This document shows positions 1 through 7,539 of a DNA stretch of 64,000 nt, one piece after another. Position 1 is the stretch's first letter. Each line of letters starts with the position of its first letter. The position numbers and the translations under genes were made by a program. The notes under the pieces were generated by a model. That model ran no database searches. It was not told the origin of the DNA and saw nothing but the letters and a program-made list of their open reading frames with translations. Source of the stretch: JADHLJ01 sp038118725 (GTDB taxonomy: Bacteria; Pseudomonadota; Alphaproteobacteria; Thalassobaculales; Thalassobaculaceae). Location: contig JAYOIK010000019.1 of assembly GCA_038118725.1 (NCBI GenBank), positions 7,735 through 71,734 on the forward strand, written 5' to 3'.

Positions 1-598
1 GTACGACATGATCTCCACTCTTAACGGCGGTGGGAAGATACGGATGCATGATGGATCGGTGAAGGGGATCGATCTGCCGGCGGTCAGCGATCAGTTGAAA
101 CAACTCGACGGCGCCTTGGACTTTCTGAAACTGGCTAAACGGGCGATGAATGGGGGCGCGACCCCGATCGACGAGTTGACGGGAACCTATACGATAACCG
201 ACGGTATTTTGCGCTCGGATGACCTAGCGCTTAAGTCGAAAACGGCAACCGGAAAGACGACAGTGACCGTAAACTTGCCGGTTCAGGAGTTGGATGCGTC
301 GTCTCGTTTCTGGCTCGCCGAGCATCCGAATTCGCCGCCGATTGGTGTTCGTCATGTCGGCCCGCTCGCCAATCCGCGCACGGTCTTGGATATCGAGAAA
401 CTTCAAGCCTATGTTTTGCAGCGGGTGGTTCAGCGCGGGATCTTGCGACAGTTTGGCGGCAAGACACCACAAGCCGCGCCGTCCGTCCCGGTAACCGAAG
501 GCGAACTAGCCAAGCCCGAGGTCGCTCCCATTCCATCATTGGAGGACCTCAAGCCGCGTGATGCCCTGAAGGGTATTCTCAAGGGTTTGCTGAAATAG
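1..598 (+). CDS. AsmA-family protein, C-terminal fragment
   Basis: The reading frame is open at the left window edge, so the gene begins outside and only about 198 C-terminal residues are visible. The segment has the usual AsmA C-terminal features: a glycine-rich beta stretch (NGGGKIRMHDGSVKGIDL), then LTGTYTITDGILRSDDLAL, then a phosphorylation-free tail rich in proline, lysine and leucine. AsmA-like proteins are large inner-membrane-anchored periplasmic proteins linked to envelope lipid homeostasis. It is convergent with the ribbon-helix-helix gene, 30 bases away. Family is fairly sure; the specific paralogue cannot be told from this end. Confidence 0.7.
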   Translation, partial: YDMISTLNGGGKIRMHDGSVKGIDLPAVSDQLKQLDGALDFLKLAKRAMNGGATPIDELTGTYTITDGILRSDDLALKSKTATGKTTVTVNLPVQELDASSRFWLAEHPNSPPIGVRHVGPLANPRTVLDIEKLQAYVLQRVVQRGILRQFGGKTPQAAPSVPVTEGELAKPEVAPIPSLEDLKPRDALKGILKGLLK

Positions 599-628
599 GA
601 ATGCGGCTAAACTCGATAGCCTGATAGA

Positions 629-850
629 TCACGCTTGCTTGACGATCTCGCGCAGAACGTAAACGCGGATCGCGCTGGACAGGTTGCCGGTACGCTCCCT
701 GTCGAGCTCCGTGATCAGTGCGTTCATCGACATACCCTGCTTGCCGGAAAGCGTTTTCAGGGCGATCCAAAACTCTTCCTCGAGTGATACGCTGGTGGCG
801 TGTCCCGAGATCCGCACGGAGCGTTTGCGCAGGCGTGTACCATCGCTCAT
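629..850 (-). CDS. Ribbon-helix-helix domain protein (RHH_4 type)
   Basis: A 73-residue protein with the compact alphaproteobacterial RHH_4 pattern: basic start (RKRSVRISGHATSVSLEEEF), then a helix with SMNALITELD, then NLSSAIRVYVL. RHH proteins bind DNA as dimers and act as small regulators; the target here is unknown. The start at 850 is chosen because its ATG overlaps the stop of the RNA methyltransferase gene (ATGA, 847-850), which implies translational coupling at the end of a four-gene leftward operon. A longer in-frame extension to 901 exists but would run deep into the upstream gene. A related protein lies at 52244-52609. Confidence 0.8.
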   Translation of the reverse strand: MSDGTRLRKRSVRISGHATSVSLEEEFWIALKTLSGKQGMSMNALITELDRERTGNLSSAIRVYVLREIVKQA

Positions 851-2211
851 GCCGCTCGACCCCTGTAAAAAGAGGCGACCAATTCGACATGTGGAGACCA
901 AAGGAATTGATCAATCGGAGTTACTCGAGCGAGCTTGTATCCCGCATCGACCAAGATACGGGCATCGCGCGCGAATGTGGCGGGATTGCAGGAAACGGCG
1001 ACAACGCGGTCGGGCCCGCCGGTGGCAATGCGCTCCGCCTGAATACGCGCGCCGGCGCGCGGCGGGTCAAATACCAAGGCATCGTAGGCAACCAGTTCCG
1101 CCGCTTCCAGTGGTCGGTCCGCCAGGTCGCGGGTCTCAACGCTGAAACGGTTCCGTAGACGATAGCGATTCAGAGCACGTTCAAGCGTGGCGGAGGCCGT
1201 TGGGTCCCCTTCCACCGCGTGGACCTTTGCACGACGTGTCAGGTTGAAGCTGAGGGTTCCGCATCCCGCGTGTAGTTCGACGATGTTGGAGGACGAACCC
1301 ACTCCCTCCAGGACTGCATCCACGATGGCTCTCTCTCCGCCCGAGGTCGCTTGTAGAAAGGCGCCGGGTGGTGGGTTTACCTCAACATCGCCAAAACGGA
1401 TCATCGCCGGTCTTCGCTCCAAAACTGGAACCACCGGACCGGAAGCGCCGTCTTTCTCCGTCTTGACCGAGATTCTGCAAAGATCAAGTTTCTCCGAGAT
1501 TTCAGCGAGGGATTCCAGTGCTGAAAGTCCCGGTTCGCGTGGTAGCGTGAGCAGGAGATCGGACCCTGAATCCAGTCGGTTCAATGTTGCGCGCGCGCTT
1601 TCCCCAGGAGCCAGTAGTTCCTTCGAGATGGGCGGAAGGCTTCGCGCGATCCGTGGTAGTTCGGGTTCGAGAATGGGGCATTCCGCGATGTCGACGATAT
1701 GGTTCCCGCCACGCTCGTGAAACCCGATCACCGTCCCGCCGGAAAGCCTTCGCATAACGAACTCAGCGCGCCTTCGTGACCCGGGAGCGGCGATAACAAG
1801 CGGGTCGACTTCCGTCGCCTCGAGACCGATCCGACTTAGAGCCGTTATCACCCGCGACCGTTTCCAGCGCTGATAGGGAGCCGGCGCCCAATGCTGTAAC
1901 CCGCATCCGCCGCATGCTCCGAAGTGACCGCAGGCGGGCTCCACCCTATCCGGTGACGCCTCGATGATCTCGGCGAGCTGGCAGGCCACGCCTTCACCGA
2001 CGTCATGCAACGCGCGCGCCGATACCTTCTCACCGGGCAACGACAGAGGAATGAAGACCGGACGGCTTCGGTCCTCGTGGTATGATCGGAAGGTCGCGGT
2101 TGCGACGCCGTCACCCTTGGCGCCGATATGCTCGATGATGACATCCAGCGGCGGTGTTTTCTCCGAGAACCGTCGTTTCGGGTTTTTCGCACCCCTGCGT
2201 TTCCCGCGCAC
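847..2211 (-). CDS. Class I SAM-dependent RNA methyltransferase (TrmA/RlmD superfamily)
   Basis: A 454-residue 5-methyluridine-type RNA methyltransferase. A basic N-terminus leads into a TRAM-like beta barrel (about residues 20-85). An iron-sulfur cysteine cluster follows (CGHFGACGGCGLQH, with a further Cys in AECPIL). The SAM-binding motif is NIVELHAGCGTLSF, and the catalytic cysteine lies in VAVSCNPATFARDA near the C-terminus. The family methylates C5 of uridine in tRNA or 23S rRNA; which RNA is used here cannot be read from the sequence. The start is GTG at 2211, directly abutting the stop of the preceding small ORF, and the stop overlaps the RHH start, so all are probably co-translated. 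Confidence 0.85.
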   Translation of the reverse strand: MRGKRRGAKNPKRRFSEKTPPLDVIIEHIGAKGDGVATATFRSYHEDRSRPVFIPLSLPGEKVSARALHDVGEGVACQLAEIIEASPDRVEPACGHFGACGGCGLQHWAPAPYQRWKRSRVITALSRIGLEATEVDPLVIAAPGSRRRAEFVMRRLSGGTVIGFHERGGNHIVDIAECPILEPELPRIARSLPPISKELLAPGESARATLNRLDSGSDLLLTLPREPGLSALESLAEISEKLDLCRISVKTEKDGASGPVVPVLERRPAMIRFGDVEVNPPPGAFLQATSGGERAIVDAVLEGVGSSSNIVELHAGCGTLSFNLTRRAKVHAVEGDPTASATLERALNRYRLRNRFSVETRDLADRPLEAAELVAYDALVFDPPRAGARIQAERIATGGPDRVVAVSCNPATFARDARILVDAGYKLARVTPIDQFLWSPHVELVASFYRGRAA

Positions 2212-2523
2212 TTAGATCTCGGCGACGCTGGTGGTGCCATGATCCGGCCATGAGGGACGGATTGGCGAATGAGCCTGGGACAGTGTTTCCATGGGAACGA
2301 GATCGCGAAGCATCTCTTGCTCGACACGCGCTGCCTCGAGAGCGCTGAGCGTCACTCGCCGGGGATCCTCACCATCTCGCCATTTGCAAAACCGCCGCGC
2401 GACCGAGAGCAGATAGCGTCGTCGGTTGGGTGACGTGGGCGGAAGGCGCGGGGGGTGGTCCTCCCGCCGTAAACCCAGCAGATGCTCATGGCGCAGTTCG
2501 TCAACGGCGTTGAAGTGCCACAT
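2212..2523 (-). CDS. Small hypothetical protein in the S24 repressor operon
   Basis: A 103-residue ORF that fits exactly between its neighbours: 12 bases after the S24 repressor gene and zero bases before the GTG of the RNA methyltransferase gene. This packing is the main argument that it is real. The protein is rich in Arg, Pro and His, with an amphipathic central helix (ARRFCKWRDGEDPRRVTLSA) and no signal peptide or membrane segment. I do not recognise a family. An overlapping ORF in another frame (2352-2699) competes poorly because it would overlap the repressor gene. Confidence 0.5.
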   Translation of the reverse strand: MWHFNAVDELRHEHLLGLRREDHPPRLPPTSPNRRRYLLSVARRFCKWRDGEDPRRVTLSALEAARVEQEMLRDLVPMETLSQAHSPIRPSWPDHGTTSVAEI

Positions 2524-2535
2524 GGGTTGTATCCG

Positions 2536-3252
2536 TCAAAGACGCCGCGCGTGCCAGATCGCCCGGCCGATGATCTGAATCTCATCCAACGGAACCTCGA
2601 CATCGCTGGCCATTTGGCCGGGAGATCGGATAAGCACGATGGCCGGATCGCTGTTGGGAAGAAACTCCAGCGACCGCGCGATAAGCCCCACGCCGTCAAA
2701 CATCACGAATACGCCTGGTGGAGAGGGTGCCCGCCGATCCGTGTCTATCATGAGATGATCGCCCGAGCGAAAGTCCGGTTCCATGGAATCGCCGTCGACA
2801 CTCACCATCCGCAAGGACTCGGCATTCGCTTTCAGGGCGTATTTGATCCAACCAAGTGGGAAGCTCCAACGCGTGGCATCTGACTCCGGCGTGGCGGGAT
2901 TCATGCCGGTCCGTATATTGGAGGTTCGAAGTTCCGCGATGAATATTTGATCATCATCGTCCCGAAGCTTGCCGCGTCCAAGCGTCCCCACCTGACCGGG
3001 AGGGTTTGGATGCGGGTCGAGCGGGGGCGGAAGTTGATCCGCGTCTCGAAGCACCGACTGATCCACGCCGAGATGCGAGGCGAGCGCGTGACGTACATCC
3101 TCGGGTAAGCGACGTGGCGTGCCCCGATGTACGAATTGATGGAGATAAGCGTGATTCTTGCCACAGGCGAGCGACGCCCGTTTCAAGTCGGTTGGCGGGT
3201 CTCGATGGGCAATTAGGTCCACCAGACGTGCTCTTACAAGATCATTTTGCAT
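2536..3252 (-). CDS. S24-family (LexA/CI-like) transcriptional regulator
   Basis: A 238-residue regulator with an N-terminal helix-turn-helix region (about residues 5-65, with KNHAYLHQFVHRGTPRRL) and a C-terminal LexA/signal-peptidase-like fold (about 125-235). The catalytic serine is present (VDGDSMEPDFRSGD, Ser156). The position where the family has a catalytic lysine reads LIARSLEF, with Arg193, so self-cleavage may be lost or altered. It heads a leftward operon with an unknown ORF, an RNA methyltransferase and an RHH protein. Its upstream region is the AT-rich island, where autoregulation would be expected. Family call is firm; targets are unknown. Confidence 0.85.
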   Translation of the reverse strand: MQNDLVRARLVDLIAHRDPPTDLKRASLACGKNHAYLHQFVHRGTPRRLPEDVRHALASHLGVDQSVLRDADQLPPPLDPHPNPPGQVGTLGRGKLRDDDDQIFIAELRTSNIRTGMNPATPESDATRWSFPLGWIKYALKANAESLRMVSVDGDSMEPDFRSGDHLMIDTDRRAPSPPGVFVMFDGVGLIARSLEFLPNSDPAIVLIRSPGQMASDVEVPLDEIQIIGRAIWHARRL

Positions 3253-3536
3253 GGCATAAGCTTAATCCGATTCGGGGTTGTTGAGAAGTGGGAAAAAGCG
3301 ATTGATCAATAGGAATTTTTATCATAATATAGGAATAATATGACGCTCGAATTATTCACGAAGAAATATATAGAAAATATAATGTATAGATATAAAAGAA
3401 TATAAAAGATAATATAAGAAATAAAAAAATTATATAGATTATATAATATCAAAAATAAATTTGTTTTTTTTCGTGGAGTTTTCGTTATCTGAAGTCATGG
3501 CGAAAATGTTTCTTGAATTGGAAAGGGGTCGTAGGG
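3253..3536. promoter_or_regulatory. Divergent AT-rich intergenic region
   Basis: This 284-base gap separates the leftward S24 repressor operon from the rightward DUF6362-like gene and should hold promoters for both. By hand count, 3361-3470 has only 10 G or C in 110 bases, against neighbours that are clearly GC-rich. Many TATAAT-like hexamers occur, so no single promoter can be picked. A 10-bp palindrome (ATTGATCAAT) sits at 3301-3310, and ATAGGAAT occurs at 3309 and 3329, exactly 20 bases apart. These are candidate operators for the adjacent repressor, by inference only. Confidence 0.5.
3309..3336. repeat. Direct repeat ATAGGAAT with 20-bp period
   Basis: Two copies of ATAGGAAT (3309-3316 and 3329-3336) lie two helical turns apart, just right of a perfect palindrome at 3301-3310. 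They sit between the S24 repressor start and the AT-rich island. The spacing suits cooperative binding on one DNA face, but in AT-rich sequence such matches can arise by chance. Confidence 0.3.
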
Positions 3537-3956
3537 ATGAATGGAGCGGCATCTTGGGACGAAGAGCTGATCAAGGTTTGGATCGAGGAGGCTGCGGAAA
3601 CATTGCGCAGATTGCCTCGTGGTTATGTAAAGCCGAGAGTGACGTACTGGCCGGATGTCGTGCAAAGCGGGATTCGTTCTTTCGGAAGTGCACGTTTTTC
3701 CAATAAGTTGGCGGCTCCGTCGCCACGTTCCATTGATCGCATGGAGCGGGTGCTTGGTTGGCTGTTCCATTGTGATAGTGATTCTCGACGCATCGTTTGG
3801 GCGCGTGCGTGCGGTATTCCATGGCGTCGGTTGGAGGATATCGACGGGCGTAGCCATGTGACGCTTAGGAAGGTCGTGGATCGTGGCATCGGGGACATAC
3901 ATCGATATTTGCGGCACAACCCACGGGAGGCATTGGATGAGGATAATTCCCCTTAA
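3537..3956 (+). CDS. DUF6362-like phage-associated protein
   Basis: A 139-residue protein that matches my recollection of the DUF6362 pattern: an N-terminal helix with EEAAETLRRLP, then YWPDVVQ, then PRSIDRMERVLGWLF, and a C-terminal HTH-like part (RRIVWARACGIPWRRLED). Such proteins are mostly found in prophages of alphaproteobacteria; their function is not established. The start at 3537 is preferred over the TTG at 3513 because GGAAAGGGG lies about ten bases upstream. It follows the AT-rich island and is followed by a strong terminator at 4018-4060, so it is probably transcribed alone. Confidence 0.65.
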   Translation: MNGAASWDEELIKVWIEEAAETLRRLPRGYVKPRVTYWPDVVQSGIRSFGSARFSNKLAAPSPRSIDRMERVLGWLFHCDSDSRRIVWARACGIPWRRLEDIDGRSHVTLRKVVDRGIGDIHRYLRHNPREALDEDNSP

Positions 3957-4017
3957 TCGAAAAAATATTGGAAAAAACCTCTTTACAGGTTTTATAAAAT
4001 AGGATAAAAACTCATCC

Positions 4018-4060
4018 AGGCTTGGAGAACAGCGCGCGCGCCACTCCAAGCCTTTTTTTC
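4018..4060 (+). terminator. Rho-independent terminator
   Basis: A perfect 10-bp stem (AGGCTTGGAG at 4018-4027, CTCCAAGCCT at 4044-4053) closes a 16-base loop and runs into seven T residues (4053-4059). It ends the DUF6362-like transcript and lies only 22 bases before the next ATG at 4082. A weaker 7-bp hairpin sits upstream at 3974-3993. TTTACA at 3982-3987 could be a -35 element, which would make this terminator a leader attenuator. Confidence 0.8.
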
Positions 4061-4081
4061 CTTTTCTTCGTGGAGAATCGA

Positions 4082-4318
4082 ATGCCCGCGATCAAGTGGA
4101 CGACGCCGAAGCGGCGCGCTTTTCTGACGACACTCTCCATAACCGATCTACTCGTACTGATCCGGGTGATCCCTTGGAACCTCGTGGATTCTCTGGCCTC
4201 CATGCCGCATTCGTGCCGGTATGGAGGCCTTCCCCCGTCGCCCGTCGAGCTTTTCCAGAGGATTAAGCGATTTGGGCGAGACTCCTTGGTACCAAGGCCG
4301 ACTTCCGCGATGTTATAA
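4082..4318 (+). CDS. Small unrecognised ORF, possible gene remnant
   Basis: A 78-residue ORF starting right after the terminator, with GTGGAG seven bases upstream of its ATG. The first part (KWTTPKRRAFLTTL) has the look of the N-terminus of small phage DNA-binding or terminase small subunit proteins. After about residue 18 the sequence no longer looks like a coherent fold. It may therefore be the remnant of a frameshifted gene. No function is assigned. The stretch from 3957 to 4351 holds nothing else besides the terminator. Confidence 0.3.
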   Translation: MPAIKWTTPKRRAFLTTLSITDLLVLIRVIPWNLVDSLASMPHSCRYGGLPPSPVELFQRIKRFGRDSLVPRPTSAML

Positions 4319-4351
4319 CGGATTGCTTCCCGCAAGGAGATCTGGTCGACC

Positions 4352-4996
4352 ATGCCCTCGTTTTCCGCTGACAACCCCAGCCCCAGGTGGCGGGACTTGG
4401 TCGCGCTATACCGTCGGATGCACACGGAAGGGGACGGGATGCTGGAGGCGGAAAAGATGTTCGCCGGCATGCCTCGACTGGAGCAGATTACGCATCTCAA
4501 GGCGCTTATCGATGCCCATGGCGCCAAGTCTCTCTTGGACTATGGCAGCGGCAAGGGAATGCAATGGCGGATGGACTTCAATCTTGGCGATTTCTTTGAA
4601 ACCGAAGAGAAGCGACTACGCGACTTTCTCGGCCTTGAGATCGTGAACTGTTACGACCCGGGGTTTGAGCCGTTCTCCAAGCCGCCGCCGATGCGGTATG
4701 ACGGCGTGATCTGCCTGGATGTTCTGGAACATTGCCCCGAGGACGATATCCCTTGGACCTTGGACCAGATATTCGGCTACGCATCGCGGTTCGTCTTGGC
4801 CAATATCGCGAGTTATCCCGCCGCCAAGGTGCTGGCGAATGGCGAGAACGCGCATTGCACCATTAAACCGGCGGAGTGGTGGCGCGAGAATGTCGCCGTT
4901 GTCTCCGCCGCCCATCCCGATGTCAGCTATCGGATCCAGTGCCGCGAGCCGTCCCCCGACGGAACCGAGATCCAGGAAATTCTCCTCGAGGGCTGA
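4352..4996 (+). CDS. Small class I SAM-dependent methyltransferase
   Basis: A 214-residue protein with a Rossmann methyltransferase core: motif I SLLDYGSGKGMQWRM (near residue 62), acidic motif II in EIVNCYDPGFEPF, and motif IV-like YDGVICLDVLEHCPEDD. It has no targeting or membrane segment. The substrate cannot be read from the sequence; similar stand-alone methyltransferases occur in phages and genomic islands. AAGGAG lies 12 bases upstream of the ATG, a little far. The neighbours (DUF6362-like gene, lipoprotein and holin-like genes) suggest an element-borne role. Confidence 0.7.
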   Translation: MPSFSADNPSPRWRDLVALYRRMHTEGDGMLEAEKMFAGMPRLEQITHLKALIDAHGAKSLLDYGSGKGMQWRMDFNLGDFFETEEKRLRDFLGLEIVNCYDPGFEPFSKPPPMRYDGVICLDVLEHCPEDDIPWTLDQIFGYASRFVLANIASYPAAKVLANGENAHCTIKPAEWWRENVAVVSAAHPDVSYRIQCREPSPDGTEIQEILLEG

Positions 4997-5121
4997 AGAT
5001 CCGTTGGGTCTTCGCGTCGGCTCGCCCCCGTGACATGCCCGCGCCGCCGGAACGTTTGGGCCGCATGACCCAAGCGTGAGGCGTTCGCGCGCGATTCCCT
5101 ACAAAAACTAGGAGAAAGACA

Positions 5122-5493
5122 ATGAAACTTCCCCTGCTTATCGCGGGCGCGTCGGCGCTCGCCCTGCTTTCCGGTTGTGCCGGAGCCGTGCCGTGGAATC
5201 CACAAGGCTATTCCGGCATCAATCTTGTCGAGGTCGAGTTCCAGGTGCCCGAGGACAAGGCCGGACCCAAGAGCCTCCGGGTTGTCGGCGGCAAGGAACA
5301 GGAAGCCATCAGCTTCAAGGCGACCCTGCCCGACGGCACGATGGCGGAATACAACGCCTCGGGGGTGAAGGCCTTCGATGGCCAAAAGCTCTGCACCGCC
5401 GTCGAGGAGGCCGTCTCCGACGACGTGAAAGCCGTAGCGCCGGATATCGTCGACACCGTGATCAAGGCCGTGACCCGGGTGGCGCGGCCATGA
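5122..5493 (+). CDS. Small lipoprotein, phage-associated
   Basis: A 123-residue protein with a clear lipoprotein signal: a basic start, a hydrophobic stretch and the lipobox LLSGC (Cys at about residue 19). The mature part is hydrophilic with no recognised domain. AGGAGA lies six bases upstream of the ATG. The stop overlaps the start of the holin-like gene (ATGA, 5490-5493), so the two are translationally coupled. Small lipoprotein plus small membrane protein pairs are common in phage lysis cassettes (spanin and holin), but the match here is only by arrangement. Confidence 0.65.
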   Translation: MKLPLLIAGASALALLSGCAGAVPWNPQGYSGINLVEVEFQVPEDKAGPKSLRVVGGKEQEAISFKATLPDGTMAEYNASGVKAFDGQKLCTAVEEAVSDDVKAVAPDIVDTVIKAVTRVARP

Positions 5494-5657
5494 AGTATCT
5501 CATCGACCGCGTGAGGGAGCGCAGCACCTGGCTTGGCCTGACCGGCCTTGCCTCGGCCTTGGGCCTGGCCCTGTCACCGGAACAGACCGAGGCAATCATC
5601 GCCGCCGGCACGGCGGTCGCCGGCTTGATCGGAATCCTGGGCCGCGACCGGCCCTAG
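5490..5657 (+). CDS. Holin-like small membrane protein
   Basis: A 55-residue protein with a charged start (KYLIDRVRERSTW), a hydrophobic segment (GLTGLASALGLAL), a short polar turn (SPEQTEA) and a second hydrophobic segment (IIAAGTAVAGLIGIL), ending in a charged tail. This two-helix hairpin is typical of small phage holin-like proteins in alphaproteobacterial prophages. It overlaps the upstream lipoprotein gene by four bases. No endolysin is recognised next to it, so a complete lysis cassette is not shown. Confidence 0.6.
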   Translation: MKYLIDRVRERSTWLGLTGLASALGLALSPEQTEAIIAAGTAVAGLIGILGRDRP

Positions 5658-5698
5658 AAGCCCGATCCAATTAGGAAGATGGAACGAGCGGTATCCAC

Positions 5699-5767
5699 GG
5701 CGCCCTGGGCGCCAATCCCTTAGCTCTATGCCCGACCCCGGCGGCACCGAAGTGACGGTGCCGCCGG
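5699..5767 (+). other. Hairpin-rich leader region
   Basis: Between the holin-like gene and the large broken gene, two hairpins occur in sequence: GGCGCC-CTG-GGCGCC at 5699-5713, and a perfect 12-bp stem (CCGGCGGCACCG at 5738-5749, its complement at 5756-5767) with a 6-base loop. The first shares its arms with the terminator stem at 5808-5825, so mutually exclusive pairing is possible. This suggests a structured leader; no known riboswitch class is recognised. Confidence 0.4.
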
Positions 5768-5807
5768 TAGGGGGCGCGACACTACGGCATTTATGACAAC
5801 AACCCCC

Positions 5808-5830
5808 GGCGCCCGTTTGGGCGCCTTTTT
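5808..5830 (+). terminator. Rho-independent terminator just upstream of a start codon
   Basis: The stem GGCGCCC (5808-5814) and GGGCGCC (5819-5825) closes a GTTT loop and is followed by five T residues (5826-5830). The GGAGGAG ribosome-binding site of the next gene begins eight bases later at 5838. It may end the lipoprotein/holin transcript or act as an attenuator for the large downstream gene. Confidence 0.7.
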
Positions 5831-5850
5831 CATTTGTGGAGGAGTTAGCC

Positions 5851-7537
5851 ATGAGTAACGGAGATAGCGCCGCGGCCGCGCGGCAGAAGATTGTAGACGC
5901 CCTGACCGGGGCGGCGGTGCTGCACGCCGCCGTTGATCCGGTGCTGCTGCGCCGTACCCTGGACTGGGTGATCAAGCTCCAGGGCGCGGCCAAGCGGAGT
6001 TCCATGGAACTCTCCGCCCTGAAGGCCGAGGGCGGGGCCCTGATTGACGACGTGGCCAAGGCGGGCTCGATGGTTGATCAGGCGGTCCGGGAGAAGTGGA
6101 CGTTCGCCAATACCCTGGCGTTTCGCGGACCGGACAACGTGATCCGGGCCAAGAGCCGGCGCGAGGACAAGACCGAGGTGTTGACCATCGCGCCGAATAG
6201 GGAGATGGGGGTGAACGGGGTGACCGGTTCGTCCTATTACGCCCTCTCGCGGCAACTCGCGGCGAGCGGGCCGGCCCAGGACTTGCCTGATGGCGATGCG
6301 GCCGTCGCCTCGGTGATCACGGCCCTGGCGGTGCTGGCGGTGGACGGTCATGTTGATCTCGATCTCCTGGCCGGCTCCGGTGGCGTCGGGGCGGCCTTCG
6401 CCGGCGCCGCGCGCGCGACCGGTTTCCCCGAGGGCGCTGCGCGCGCTGGCCGGTGGTTTCGAGTGGTTCGACGCTCTCGCCACGGACGCGCGGGAGTTGC
6501 GCGATCTCGGCGAGAGCCTGTCCTTCGAGATCGTCGCGATCCCCCAAGTGCAGGTCCCCGAACCAAAGCCTGAGCCAATACCCGGACCAACGCCCAAGCC
6601 GACCCCGGCGGGAACGGGCTCGGGTGGAGCGACAGGGGCTGGAAGCGGTACCGCGACGGACGGGGGAGGGGCGCAGCCTTCCATGCCGCCCGATCCCGCG
6701 AAGCCCGAACCAAAGGAGGAGTTCGACGAGGAAGCCGCCAAGGCGGCGATGTTGGCGTTGGTTTAGGGGTTCCTGTCGGTTCTATCGGACGCATTGAAGG
6801 GCGTCACCGTGGTCTTCGGCGATGGCGACGAGACGCGCAAGACGGCGATCTTCCTCCTGGAAGAGGCGCGCAAGGCGCCGTTTTGGACGGAGGACGAGAC
6901 CAAGGACTTCACCAACAATGTCTATCTGCGGGCTTTTCCCGAGGCGCTGCGGGAACGCATCATATCGGCGGTTCTGCGGGTCGCGGGTACCGCCAAGGAT
7001 GATCCGGACGGCAAGGAAGCCGAGTATGATCTGATCCCCCTGTTCAAGGGTATCTCGCTGGAGACCGTTGACTTCGCGGCGGTCGGCGCGCGCCTGGAAG
7101 CCGAGGTGATCGCCTATACCGGCGATGCGCGGAGCGCGGGCGAGGAAGATCTCGCGGCGCTTTGGAACGCGGGCCGCGGGGCCTGGACAACCATCCCCCT
7201 GCCGGGGCCTTGGGCGGCGGTGGCATTGCTAATCGCGACCTTCGCGGATGCCGGTGCCTCGGGCAGCGGAAGCCAGGCGTTCCGGGAGTTGTTTACCAAG
7301 GTGGCGGCGGGCCGCTTGACCAAGGGTTTGGTCAAGACCGGCAAATACGACTTCGGAACGCAGCTGATCAAGATCCTGGAAAGGCGCGGCATCGTGGTTA
7401 ACAGCAAGCTATTGGAGAGCATCGGCAAATGGGCCGATAAGAAGATCCACGATGTGATGCAGGAATCATTCGAGAGGGCCATTGATGATGTGTTCGGCCT
7501 GATCGACGTTCTCAGTGGTAGGCAAACTGATGACTAA
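5851..7537 (+). pseudogene. Large unrecognised gene broken by a frameshift and an amber codon
   Basis: The start ATG at 5851 has a strong GGAGGAG site seven bases upstream. Frame 1 codes a coherent protein to about 6425. The coding sense then moves to frame 2, where RALRALAGGFEWFDA continues a sensible helix. Dropping one C from the CCCC run at 6426-6429 joins the two parts. In frame 2 a proline-rich linker (PEPKPEPIPGPTPKP) leads to AAMLALV and a single TAG at 6764-6766. The frame then stays open to 7537 (GFLSVLSDALKGVTVVFG onward). The intact protein would have about 560 residues: a helical N-domain, a Pro/Gly linker, and a C-domain with a hydrophobic stretch (PWAAVALLIATFADAG). I do not recognise the family. 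Sequencing error or recoding are alternatives. Confidence 0.6.
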
Positions 7538-7539
7538 CG

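Noticed and set aside
5845..6741. Leftward ORF of 298 residues opposite the broken large gene
   Set aside because: Its Pro/Arg/Gly-rich composition is that of an antisense frame, while the rightward strand has a strong ribosome-binding site and coherent helices.
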